Source: Polynucleobacter sp. es-EL-1
GTDB lineage: Bacteria; Pseudomonadota; Gammaproteobacteria; Burkholderiales; Burkholderiaceae
Length of the DNA stretch: 64,000 bases
NCBI RefSeq assembly: GCF_018687975.1
Contig: NZ_CP061310.1
Span: 1,364,001 to 1,428,000, forward strand
Direction: 5' to 3'
Shown here: positions 44,069 through 52,405 of the stretch, one piece after another
Numbering within the stretch: the first letter of the stretch is position 1
How the letters are laid out: every line of letters begins with the position of its first letter
The notes under the pieces: model-generated
Seen by the model: the letters and a program-made list of their open reading frames with translations, nothing else
Told to the model about the DNA's origin: nothing
Database searches by the model: none
Translations under genes and position numbers: made by a program

Positions 44069-44206
44069 TTAGCCGAATACGTAACCAGTGTGAGCAGCAA
44101 CTAATGCAAACAAAATAGCCAAACTTGTAGCGGCGGCCAACATCACGATCAAGGTGATGATCTTTTTATTGACTTCGTCTTTCGACTCTTTATGCCATTC
44201 GTTCAT
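44069..44206 (-). CDS. Small single-pass membrane protein (45 residues)
   Basis: Starts MNEWHKESKDEVNKK at an ATG at 44206 with a GAGGATGAAAC leader; then one hydrophobic helix (residues 16-38, IITLIVMLAAATSLAILFALV) and the tail HTGYVFG. Charge pattern predicts the N-terminus inside. It lies 9 bases upstream of ygiD and is likely in the same transcript. Function unknown; small respiratory or transporter-associated proteins have this build. Confidence 0.62.
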   Translation of the reverse strand: MNEWHKESKDEVNKKIITLIVMLAAATSLAILFALVAAHTGYVFG

Positions 44207-44246
44207 GTTTCATCCTCGTTTAACAGATTGATAGCGCAATTATCCA

Positions 44247-44414
44247 CTATCGCCCGCGTCCAGCCTTGCGCATCATGCCTTTTCCACCACCAAACCCTGC
44301 CTGAGGCCTACCACCAGGGCCAGATGGGCCCTTAGGTGCTGGTGGGCGTGCTGGCGGCTTAGCAATCACGGGCTTAGCCGGCGTTTTGGATTCTGGTTTC
44401 TTCTCATCAGTCAC
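44247..44414 (-). CDS. Small basic Pro/Gly-rich protein (55 residues, GTG start)
   Basis: GTG at 44414 with a good AAAGGAG ribosome-binding site 5 bases before it. Composition: MTDEKKPESKTPAKP, then PPARPPAPKGP and a Gly-Arg-rich end GGGKGMMRKAGRGR. No hydrophobic part and strongly basic, so it may bind nucleic acid; this is inferred from composition alone. It lies 40 bases upstream of the small membrane protein, divergent from the M50 protease with 35 bases between starts. Confidence 0.55.
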   Translation of the reverse strand: MTDEKKPESKTPAKPVIAKPPARPPAPKGPSGPGGRPQAGFGGGKGMMRKAGRGR

Positions 44415-44449
44415 TTTTTGCTCCTTTAGACTATGGCTATCATATTGCC

Positions 44450-45112
44450 ATGTTTACTGACTATTCTATCCAAGCTGTCGCTATTAATGCGATTCCCCTC
44501 ATTTTTGCTATTACCATCCATGAGGCAGCCCACGGATATGCTGCCCGTAGACTGGGTGACAATACCGCGTATTTGATGGGGCGGGTCAGCCTAAACCCAG
44601 CGAAACACATAGACCCCATTGGGACAATTCTCATTCCGTTGATGCTCATTCTGAGCGGATCCCCTTTCTTGGTGGGCTATGCCAAACCAGTCCCGGTACG
44701 CTTTGATCGCCTCAAAAACCCCCGTATTGATTCGATTTGGGTAGCCCTTGCAGGCCCTGGCTCAAACTTTATACAAGCCCTCATTTGGGCAGTCCTGCTG
44801 ATAGGACTTCATGCTTTTGGGGTTAACGAACGCTTTTTAATAGCCATGTCTCAAGCTGGCGTGACTTGGAATATTGGTTTATTGGTTTTCAACCTATTTC
44901 CCCTACCCCCTCTAGATGGCGGGCGGATTTTGGCAGGCCTACTACCCCCAAAGCAATCCATAGCACTAGGAAGGCTAGAGCCCTGGGGCTTTTTCATTGT
45001 CCTAGGCCTGGTTTTTACAGGAATCATTGGAAGTCTATGGATGGAACCGCTGATGGGATTTTTTAAGGTGATCATTTATTACATGACATTGCCTATTCAG
45101 ATGCTTTTATGA
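44450..45112 (+). CDS. Site-2 protease family (M50) intramembrane metalloprotease
   Basis: 220 residues, about five membrane segments. Zinc motif HEAAHG near residue 24 and the second motif FNLFPLPPLDGGRIL near 150 (the Asp ligand). The short form without PDZ or CBS domains is a group whose substrates are unknown in bacteria. Confidence 0.9.
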   Translation: MFTDYSIQAVAINAIPLIFAITIHEAAHGYAARRLGDNTAYLMGRVSLNPAKHIDPIGTILIPLMLILSGSPFLVGYAKPVPVRFDRLKNPRIDSIWVALAGPGSNFIQALIWAVLLIGLHAFGVNERFLIAMSQAGVTWNIGLLVFNLFPLPPLDGGRILAGLLPPKQSIALGRLEPWGFFIVLGLVFTGIIGSLWMEPLMGFFKVIIYYMTLPIQMLL

Positions 45113-45197
45113 CAAAACGTGTAGGAAAAGATGTTGAATCAGTAGTATGCTGGAACTAGTAATTTTGTTATTTCTATTTCACTATCGGAGCCATTCT

Positions 45198-45650
45198 ATG
45201 AAAATTCAACGTCTTTTATTAATCGCGATTGCACCAGCCTTAGTAGCCACATCAGGCATCGCTTTTGCGCAGTTTAAAAAACCAGATGACGCTATTAAAT
45301 ACCGTCAAAGCGCGTTTACTGTGATGGCAAACTCTTTTGGGAAAATTGGCGCCGTTGTAAAAGGCGAAGCTCCATTTAACAAAGATGAAGTTGCAAAAAA
45401 TGCTGCCGTTGTTGCAACACTCTCTACTTTGCCCTGGCAAGCTTTTGGTCCTGGCACCGAAGGTGGCAATGCGCTTCCAGCGGTTTGGTCTGATAACGCT
45501 AAATTCAAAGCTGCCGGTGAAAAGATGCAGCTAGCGGTTGCTAACCTTAATACCGCAGCACAATCTGGCGATCAAGAAGCTATCAAGAAGGCATTTGGTG
45601 CAGCTGGTGCTAGCTGCAAAGGTTGCCATGATGACTTCAAGAAAAAATAA
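45198..45650 (+). CDS. Cytochrome c' (four-helix c-type cytochrome)
   Basis: 150 residues from ATG at 45198 (MKIQRLLLIAIAPALVA); the earlier ATG at 45147 would add a second hydrophobic leader and is rejected. Signal peptide ends near IAFA. Single heme site CKGCH at the C-terminus, as in cytochromes c', after a helical region with FKKPDDAIKYRQSAFTVM. May bind NO or act as an electron carrier. Its stop abuts the end of the convergent cytochrome b561 gene. Confidence 0.9.
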   Translation: MKIQRLLLIAIAPALVATSGIAFAQFKKPDDAIKYRQSAFTVMANSFGKIGAVVKGEAPFNKDEVAKNAAVVATLSTLPWQAFGPGTEGGNALPAVWSDNAKFKAAGEKMQLAVANLNTAAQSGDQEAIKKAFGAAGASCKGCHDDFKKK

Positions 45651-46331
45651 TCAGCGCTTAATGAAGTAAATCAGAATCAAGGCAATCAGGCCAAGCAGCA
45701 ATAAAGCAAAGCCTCTTTGCAAACCTCCATCCTTGGAGGCACGACCCAAGTCAGCAGGCAAATGTTTTGCCTCATCGCTTGGGTCGATTTCTTTATCGCC
45801 CAGCAACATGGGTTTAATTAGATTTTCACCCTTAAATTTTTGGTAGTAAAAAATCGCGCATAGATGAAGCGCAATCACAGCAATGAGAATTTTTTCATTG
45901 AAATAATGAATTGAAGTCAGTAGCTCAACCGTTCCACTAGATACATATTTCGCGAACGGCCCCTCAAAAGCAATGTCGTCATTGGTAAAAAGACCAGTGA
46001 TAGCCTGAACACCAACCGAACCAAGCAAAGCTAGAACCGATAAGGCGCCTAAGGGATTATGCCCAAGACCTCCGGAGGTTTTTCCAGTCAAGTACTGTAG
46101 GAGTCTTTTGGGGCTCGGTACAAAATTAATGAATCGGGCATGGTAAGAGCCAATCAAACCCCAGAAAACTCTAAAAATAATCAGTGTCAGAATGCAATAC
46201 CCAGACAGCGCATGCAACTCCATGGCATTACCACCAATTTTTACGGTAATAAAACTGGTAATGATGCATAACACCAATAACCAATGGAATAGTCGAATCG
46301 GCAAATCCCAAACACGAATGATTTTTTTCAT
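45651..46331 (-). CDS. Cytochrome b561-type membrane cytochrome (b/b6 domain)
   Basis: 226 residues, four core membrane segments plus a C-terminal one. Opening VWDLPIRLFHWLLVLCII and the His in LSGYCILTLIIFRVFWGL, SIHYFNEKILIAVIALHLCAI carry the heme ligands. A di-heme quinol-reactive protein; a natural partner of the neighbouring cytochrome c'. Confidence 0.87.
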   Translation of the reverse strand: MKKIIRVWDLPIRLFHWLLVLCIITSFITVKIGGNAMELHALSGYCILTLIIFRVFWGLIGSYHARFINFVPSPKRLLQYLTGKTSGGLGHNPLGALSVLALLGSVGVQAITGLFTNDDIAFEGPFAKYVSSGTVELLTSIHYFNEKILIAVIALHLCAIFYYQKFKGENLIKPMLLGDKEIDPSDEAKHLPADLGRASKDGGLQRGFALLLLGLIALILIYFIKR

Positions 46332-46369
46332 TCACTAAGAATAAAACATGCAGAGCCCTAAGCTCAGAT

Positions 46370-47317
46370 TTATTTAATTTTGGGCAAATCTTTTTGGATG
46401 ATCTTTAAGCCCTCACGCAAGGCCTCTTGATAGCGCTCACGTTCAGCCTTGATCGATTCTGCCGTCCAACTATAAAAACCTTCGCCTGTTTTCATGCCAA
46501 ACTTTCCACTAGCAATGCGATCGCTCAAGCATTTTGCAATCGTTGCAGAATTATTGAGTGTTGGATAAATTGTTGCTCCGCCAGCACCATGCACCTCAAG
46601 TCCGGCATGATCGCGCTGCATGGCTGGTCCTGCTGCAATATAGCGAAAGCCAAAACCAAAGCGCACTGCCTTATCGATATCTTCTAAGCTAGCAATCCCC
46701 TCATCTACCATTGAAAAGGCCTCGCGGGACAAAGCATGCTGCAAGCGATTCGCCAAAAAACCCGGCAAATCTTTTTTCACCGTGACGGGCACCATGCCAC
46801 ATGCCGTCATTAACCTTGAGAGGCTTTCACCCACCATCGGTGAGGTTTTTTCCCCATAAACTACCTCGACGCAGGGCACGAGGTGTGCAGGCATAAAAAA
46901 ATGTAGGCCAATCATTCGTGCGGCAGTTTTCAGACCTCTGGAGATATCGCTAATCGGAAAGCTCGTGCTATTACTGGCCAAAACTGCTTCAGGCTTGGCG
47001 TATTGCTCTAGCTTGGCAAACAGCTCCTGCTTAATATCCAAGCGCTCAGGAACACACTCAATCACCAGATCAATATCCGCCCAATCGACCTCTTCAAGCG
47101 AACCGGCAACCGACAGTAAATGAATGCGGTTTTCATATCCTAGCTCCATCATAGTGCTGGCAAAGTAGTCTGGTAACAAGGCTCGGCGCTCAGTAGTCGG
47201 CTCAACCACCTGCACGGCACAACCGCCCCGAGCGCAAACTGCAGCGACATCTGCACCCATGGTGCCTCCGCCAACGACAACCACTTTAGTTTCGGCTGGG
47301 GTAAATAACATCTTCAT
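46370..47317 (-). CDS. 3-hydroxyacyl-CoA dehydrogenase-type NAD enzyme (gulonate/carnitine dehydrogenase-like)
   Basis: 315 residues, a two-domain 3HCDH fold. NAD loop VVVVGGGTMGADVAAV, the ASNSTSFPISDIS block and the catalytic His in GLHFFMPAHLVPCVEVV, then GFLANRLQHALSREAF. The lack of a crotonase part and its neighbours suggest an L-gulonate 3-dehydrogenase or carnitine dehydrogenase-like activity on a polyol or hydroxy acid rather than beta-oxidation. It diverges from the D-2-hydroxyacid dehydrogenase of the TRAP cluster. Confidence 0.83.
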   Translation of the reverse strand: MKMLFTPAETKVVVVGGGTMGADVAAVCARGGCAVQVVEPTTERRALLPDYFASTMMELGYENRIHLLSVAGSLEEVDWADIDLVIECVPERLDIKQELFAKLEQYAKPEAVLASNSTSFPISDISRGLKTAARMIGLHFFMPAHLVPCVEVVYGEKTSPMVGESLSRLMTACGMVPVTVKKDLPGFLANRLQHALSREAFSMVDEGIASLEDIDKAVRFGFGFRYIAAGPAMQRDHAGLEVHGAGGATIYPTLNNSATIAKCLSDRIASGKFGMKTGEGFYSWTAESIKAERERYQEALREGLKIIQKDLPKIK

Positions 47318-47395
47318 TTCTCCTTCGGGACCAAGATGAGGATTACAAATCCTCTTACAATGTTTTCATTATTCCAATAAATATGTAAGTGAGAC

Positions 47396-48325
47396 ATGAT
47401 CCCAGTCAATTCAGTGCTGCAGGTCGGCCAATTTCCAGAAGTGATGCAAATGGTCATCGATCAACGCATTGTTCCAACTCGCTTCGACGATCTTCAGGCC
47501 GAGCTTCCATCGGGCTCTTTTGACAGCATCTTGATTCGCTCCAATACCAAGCTCCCCATCGCACTGCTTGAAAAGCTTCCGCAAGTCAAAATGGTGGCTA
47601 CTTGTGGCGTTGGTTATGACAACCTCCCGCTAGACTTCTTAAAGCAAAGGGGGATTAAAGCCAGCAATACCCCTGGTGTTTTAAATGACGCGGTGTGCGA
47701 GTTGGCAATAGGCATGATGTTTGGGCTCTTACGCCGCATTCCAGAAGCGCATGAGTTTGTCAGAAGCGCAGCCTGGTCTAAGGGTTTATTTACCGTAACA
47801 ACAACGCTTGCCGGTAAGCGTGTAGGTATTGTTGGTATGGGCAGAATTGGGCAAGATCTAGCAAAGCGTTTAGAGCCCTTTAAGGTAGATATTGCATACA
47901 CAGGACCCTCGGCAAAAGATCTGCCCTACACCTATCTACCTAATGTCAAAGCCTTGGCCAAAGTATGCGATGTTCTTTTTTTAGCTTGCCCTGCCAGCTC
48001 AGCCACCGAAAAAATGATTAACGCCGAGGTCTTGGAAGCCCTGGGACCACAATCCTATTTAGTTAATATTGCTAGAGGTAGCGTAGTGGATGAGGCTGCA
48101 CTTTTAGTTGCACTGCAGCAAAAAAAGATTGCCGGGGCAGCGTTAGATGTGTTCGAAAATGAACCGAATCCTGACGCAAGGTTCTTAAATCTTGATAATG
48201 TCTTACTAACGCCTCACATTGGTAGTGCAACTTCGGAAACTAGACAATTAATGACAAATTTAGCAATCGATAATTTAGAAGCTTTTTATAATCAACAGCC
48301 CCTTCTTACAGAAGTACAAAATTAA
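47396..48325 (+). CDS. D-2-hydroxyacid dehydrogenase (glyoxylate/hydroxypyruvate reductase type)
   Basis: 309 residues. RVGIVGMGRIGQDLAKRL near residue 140, VNIARGSVVDEAAL (catalytic Arg), ENEPNPDARF (Glu) and TPHIGSATSETRQ (His). It opens a plus-strand series with a DapA-family protein 15 bases on, then the TAXI protein and TRAP permease, which together look like uptake and use of a hydroxy or sugar acid. Confidence 0.9.
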   Translation: MIPVNSVLQVGQFPEVMQMVIDQRIVPTRFDDLQAELPSGSFDSILIRSNTKLPIALLEKLPQVKMVATCGVGYDNLPLDFLKQRGIKASNTPGVLNDAVCELAIGMMFGLLRRIPEAHEFVRSAAWSKGLFTVTTTLAGKRVGIVGMGRIGQDLAKRLEPFKVDIAYTGPSAKDLPYTYLPNVKALAKVCDVLFLACPASSATEKMINAEVLEALGPQSYLVNIARGSVVDEAALLVALQQKKIAGAALDVFENEPNPDARFLNLDNVLLTPHIGSATSETRQLMTNLAIDNLEAFYNQQPLLTEVQN

Positions 48326-48340
48326 AATAACGGAGTAAGC

Positions 48341-49270
48341 ATGACTATTTCCCTACACCCTTCAACTCTACCTGCAGTACTTTCACCAGTAATCACGCCA
48401 TTTGCAGCAGATGGCAGTCCCGATATCAAAAAATTATTAAAGCAATGTCAGTGGTTAGAAGCAAATGGGGTGGGTCAAGCTATCTTTGGAACAAACTCTG
48501 AAGCGAACTCCATTTCTACCCGTCAAAAGATGAGCACCTTAACTGCGCTTATTGAAGGCGGTCTTAATCCAGCCCATATGATGCCTGGGACTGGAGCAAC
48601 TTCGGTTGACGCTGCCGTCAACATGACTCAGCATGCACTGCAATACAAATGTGCTGGCGTTTTAATGTTGCCTCCCTTCTATTACAAAGACATCACCGAT
48701 GATGGGCTCTTCGCTTTTTTCTCAGAGGTCATTCAAAAAGTCGGTGATGCTGGTCTGCAGATTTACATTTACAACATTCCGCCGGTCACAAAAATTAATT
48801 TAAGCCTCTCCTTGCTAGAGCGTCTGACTAAAGAGTATCCAAAGACTATCGTTGGCATGAAAGATAGCTCTGGTGATTGGGCCTACACAGAATCTGTGAT
48901 CAAGTTGCTCGCACCCTCAGGATTTAGAGTTTATGCAGGCAGTGAAGTATTTTTAATGCGCACATTACGTGCTGGTGGCGTCGGTTGCATTTCTGCTACA
49001 GCTAACGTAAACCCTAAGGCAATTGCCGAATTGGCGGCCCATTGGAGAGAATCTGACGCAGATCAACGTCAAACAGCGCTAGATCAAGTACGCTCTATCT
49101 TTGCTCAATATCAAATGATTGCCGGGATGAAAACTGCTGTGGCACATTACAGTAATGATCCAGAGTGGTTACGGGTTCGCCCACCACTCATGCAGCTTAG
49201 CGCAGACCAGCAAGCGAAGTTATTAGCAGAGTTGAAAAAGATCAATTTCAGTATGCCTGGCCTTAACTAA
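48341..49270 (+). CDS. DapA-family (dihydrodipicolinate synthase-like) aldolase/lyase
   Basis: 309 residues, TIM-barrel class I lyase. Schiff-base Lys in TIVGMKDSSGDW near residue 170, the Tyr in QIYIYNIPPVTK, and GTNSEANSIS at the pyruvate site. In this setting it is more likely a 2-keto-3-deoxy sugar-acid aldolase or dehydratase than the lysine biosynthesis enzyme. Confidence 0.87.
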   Translation: MTISLHPSTLPAVLSPVITPFAADGSPDIKKLLKQCQWLEANGVGQAIFGTNSEANSISTRQKMSTLTALIEGGLNPAHMMPGTGATSVDAAVNMTQHALQYKCAGVLMLPPFYYKDITDDGLFAFFSEVIQKVGDAGLQIYIYNIPPVTKINLSLSLLERLTKEYPKTIVGMKDSSGDWAYTESVIKLLAPSGFRVYAGSEVFLMRTLRAGGVGCISATANVNPKAIAELAAHWRESDADQRQTALDQVRSIFAQYQMIAGMKTAVAHYSNDPEWLRVRPPLMQLSADQQAKLLAELKKINFSMPGLN

Positions 49271-49296
49271 AACACTTTACAAACGGAGATAACAAT

Positions 49297-50247
49297 ATGA
49301 AATTCCTAAAAATAGTGGCCCTATCCCTTAGCTTAATCTGGGGTGGCGCACAAGCGCAAAACCTTTCAATCGCAACCGGCGGTACAGGTGGTGTTTACTA
49401 CCCAATGGGTGGTGGACTCGCTTCCGTACTTTCTAGCAAAGTCCCTGGAATGACAGCAACTGCAGAAGTTACTGGCGGATCAGTGGATAACTTGAACCTA
49501 GTTGGCTCAGGAAAACCTTATGTTGGCTTCTCTATGGCCGACGCTGCTAAAGATGCTGAGGCTGGCCAAGGAAAATTTAAGGGTAGACCAATTGACTTGA
49601 GCACCCTACTCGTTCTTTACCCAAATCTCATGCACGTTGTCACAGTTGAATCCACTGGCATCAAGTCCATGAAGGACCTCAAAGGTAAGCGCGTTAGTAC
49701 TGGCTCACCAGGTAGCGCCACTGAAGTAATGGCATTTCGTCTGCTTGAGGCTGCTGGCCTAGACAAAGATAAAGATGTGCAACGCGAGCGCTTAGGTGCA
49801 GCAGAGTCTGTTAATGCGATGAAAGACCGTAAGATTGATGCGTTTTTCTGGGTAGGCGGTTTACCAACCTCTGCCGTGACTGACTTGGCTAACAGCCCAG
49901 GCATGACCATTGTGATGGTTGACAATGCTGATGAAGTAGCCGCTATGAACAAGAAATATGGCAATCTCTACTTCAAAGCAGTCATTCCTAAAACTACCTA
50001 CAAAGGTATGGCTAAAGACAATCAAGCTGCCGGTGTTGCCAACATTTTGGTTGTTAACGCAAAAATGCCAGATGATGAAGCATACAAAATTGTTAAAGCC
50101 GTATTCGACAACAAAATTGACTTAGTTCGTACTCATAAGGAATACATTAACGTAACCCTTGAGAATCAAAAGCAAAGCTCCTCTCCAGTTCAGTATCACC
50201 CTGGCGCTTTGAAGTATCTCAAAGAGAAAAACATTAACGTAAATTGA
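49297..50247 (+). CDS. TAXI-family TRAP transporter substrate-binding protein
   Basis: 316 residues. Signal peptide of about 20 residues ending GGAQAQN, then the TAXI signature ATGGTGGVYYPMGGGLA. VSTGSPGSATEVMAF and FFWVGGLPTSAV are further family blocks. It captures an organic acid in the periplasm for the fused permease that follows. Confidence 0.93.
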   Translation: MKFLKIVALSLSLIWGGAQAQNLSIATGGTGGVYYPMGGGLASVLSSKVPGMTATAEVTGGSVDNLNLVGSGKPYVGFSMADAAKDAEAGQGKFKGRPIDLSTLLVLYPNLMHVVTVESTGIKSMKDLKGKRVSTGSPGSATEVMAFRLLEAAGLDKDKDVQRERLGAAESVNAMKDRKIDAFFWVGGLPTSAVTDLANSPGMTIVMVDNADEVAAMNKKYGNLYFKAVIPKTTYKGMAKDNQAAGVANILVVNAKMPDDEAYKIVKAVFDNKIDLVRTHKEYINVTLENQKQSSSPVQYHPGALKYLKEKNINVN

Positions 50248-50258
50248 TGTAGTTAAAA

Positions 50259-50286
50259 AGAGCGAGGCATGCCTCGCTCTTTTTTT
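50259..50286 (+). terminator. Terminator between the TAXI protein and TRAP permease
   Basis: An 11-bp palindromic stem AGAGCGAGGC-AT-GCCTCGCTCT followed by TTTTTTG. The stem end is 32 bases before the permease start, so read-through or a separate promoter is needed for it; commonly this lowers permease relative to binding protein. Confidence 0.88.
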
Positions 50287-50316
50287 GCAAATCCAATAAA
50301 AAATATAAGTAGAGAC

Positions 50317-52329
50317 ATGACTCAAAACGTAATTGACAACGAAACTCAAGCCAAGCTAGATGCCTTCATTAAAGAAGAGGAAGGTGATTCCAATGACTAC
50401 AAAGGATTTCTAGCAAAATTTATTACCCTAGTGGCAGTGGGCATGTCTCTCTTTCATCTCTATGCAGCATATTCAATTGTTCCAACCCAAGAATTACGCG
50501 TTATTCACGTAGCACTTGTACTCTTTTTAATCTTTTTAAGCTTCCCCATTGCGTCGCGTTTTAAGAACCGACTCATGTGGTGGGACGTCATATTTGCAAT
50601 TGGCTCGCTATTAATTGCGTATTACATGCTGAGTAATGCAGATGACCTGTTTGACAGAAATACATTTCCAACCCAATTTGATGTTTTTGTGGGGATTTGC
50701 CTCATCCTCATGATTCTTGAAGCAGTACGCAGAACCAATGGATTAATTCTAGTAACGGTCACCGTGCTATTCCTGCTATACGCTTTATATGGCAATTACC
50801 TCCCTGCTCCATGGACCCACAAAGGATATGATCTCGATCGTTTAGTGGGTTACATGTATATGACGCTTGAAGGTATTTATGGCACAGCAGTAGATGTTTC
50901 CGCAACCCTGATTATTTTATTTACGATCTTCGGCGCCTTTTTACAATTTACTGGGGCAGGTAAGTTCTTCATTGACTTCTCCTTTGCCGCCATGGGCGGT
51001 AAATCATCTGGCGTAGGTCGCACCATTGTGATGTCTTCATTCCTATTGGGTGGTCCATCTGGCTCTGGTGTAGCCACTACCGTCACAGTAGGTTCTGTTG
51101 CTGCGCCTATGTTAGAAAAAGTGGGCTATGAAAAGAATGCTGCCGGGGGATTATTGGCTGCAGGCGGTTTAGGCGCCATTATTTCTCCACCAGTTCTAGG
51201 CGCTGCAGCATTCTTGATCGCCGACTTCCTCAAGATCTCGTATTTAGATGTCATTCTGATGGCCACCATACCAACCATCTTGTTTTACCTTGGCTTATTT
51301 GTCATGGTGGAAATTGATGTGCGTAAGTATGGAATGAAGAACCTGCAATTTAAGGCAGCTGAAACCGCCTGGCAATTAACCAAAAAATATTGGTTCCACT
51401 TTTTCTCGCTCATCTCTATTGTTGTATTCATGATGCTGGGATTCTCACCAATCATGTCCGTCTTTGCAGCAACAATCGTGTCAGCATTTTCAAGCATGTT
51501 GCGCGAAGATACTGCCATCATTCCATGGTCCTGGTTCAAAGGTAAAGAGCCATTTTGGTCCGGCCTCTATAAATCTAATCTAACAAAAGCTCTTGCGGCT
51601 GGATCAACTGGAGTGTTGGCAATCGCCGCAACCTGTGCTGGCGCGGGCCTTATCGTAGGTACCGTTACTTTAACGGGCTTGGGCCTCAAATTTAGCGCTA
51701 TCGTCATTCAATATGCGGGCGGCTCACTATTGCTCACAGCTATTTTCACTGGTTTAGTTGTCTGGGTCGTTGGCTTAGCCGTACCAGTAACAGCGTCTTA
51801 TATTATTTGTGCCGTCATTGCTGCGCCTGCCCTCATTAACTTGGGTGTACCTGATTTTGCAGCGCATATGTTTATCTTCTACTACGCTGTTCTCTCTGAG
51901 GTCTCGCCTCCAACAGCCCTCTCGCCATTTGCGGCGGCAGCGATCTGTAAAGGCAACCCCTACAAGACAACATTACAGACTTGGAAGTATGTTGCCCCCG
52001 CCATCTTGGTGCCATTTATGTTTGTCTTAGACAAGTCTGGAGTGAGCCTGTTGTTGATGGGCTCGACTACTGCATTGGCTCAGGCCGACTGGAGTCAAAT
52101 TGCCTGGATCTCCTTTACCGCAGTCATGGGTGTTATCTGCCTTGCAGGAGGATTACAAGGTTGGTTCATTGAGAAGACTAATGTATTTGAGCGAGTCGTA
52201 ATGGTTGCTTCAGGTGTTGCGCTCGCCTATCCTGCGAATGAAGCCGATTTATTAGGCTTTGCAGGATTTGGCATCGTACTCCTCACACAAGCATTCAGAA
52301 ACCGCCGCCTTCGAAGACTTTCGCCGTAG
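50317..52329 (+). CDS. TRAP transporter fused permease (DctQM type, TAXI partner)
   Basis: 670 residues from ATG at 50317 (MTQNVIDNETQAKLD); the upstream ATG at 50269 lies in the terminator hairpin and is rejected. Four N-terminal helices (small subunit) are followed by about twelve helices of the large subunit, with GGPSGSGVATTVTVGSVAAP and GGLGAIISPPVLGAAAF and SEVSPPTALSPFAAAAI, the conserved substrate-channel blocks. Na+-driven uptake. Confidence 0.93.
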   Translation: MTQNVIDNETQAKLDAFIKEEEGDSNDYKGFLAKFITLVAVGMSLFHLYAAYSIVPTQELRVIHVALVLFLIFLSFPIASRFKNRLMWWDVIFAIGSLLIAYYMLSNADDLFDRNTFPTQFDVFVGICLILMILEAVRRTNGLILVTVTVLFLLYALYGNYLPAPWTHKGYDLDRLVGYMYMTLEGIYGTAVDVSATLIILFTIFGAFLQFTGAGKFFIDFSFAAMGGKSSGVGRTIVMSSFLLGGPSGSGVATTVTVGSVAAPMLEKVGYEKNAAGGLLAAGGLGAIISPPVLGAAAFLIADFLKISYLDVILMATIPTILFYLGLFVMVEIDVRKYGMKNLQFKAAETAWQLTKKYWFHFFSLISIVVFMMLGFSPIMSVFAATIVSAFSSMLREDTAIIPWSWFKGKEPFWSGLYKSNLTKALAAGSTGVLAIAATCAGAGLIVGTVTLTGLGLKFSAIVIQYAGGSLLLTAIFTGLVVWVVGLAVPVTASYIICAVIAAPALINLGVPDFAAHMFIFYYAVLSEVSPPTALSPFAAAAICKGNPYKTTLQTWKYVAPAILVPFMFVLDKSGVSLLLMGSTTALAQADWSQIAWISFTAVMGVICLAGGLQGWFIEKTNVFERVVMVASGVALAYPANEADLLGFAGFGIVLLTQAFRNRRLRRLSP

Positions 52330-52352
52330 GTTGAACGGCATCAGACAATAAA

Positions 52353-52385
52353 AAAATCCCGCCTCATGTGCGGGATTTTTTATTT
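52353..52385. terminator. Bidirectional terminator after the TRAP permease
   Basis: 10-bp stem AAAATCCCGC / GCGGGATTTT with loop CTCATGT, A-run before and T-run after. Serves both the permease and the convergent enolase-superfamily gene. Confidence 0.88.
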
Positions 52386-52405
52386 CTCACGACAGTCGTC
52401 AATTA

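Noticed and set aside
50269..50316. Upstream start for the TRAP permease
   Set aside because: The codons lie inside the terminator hairpin of the preceding gene.
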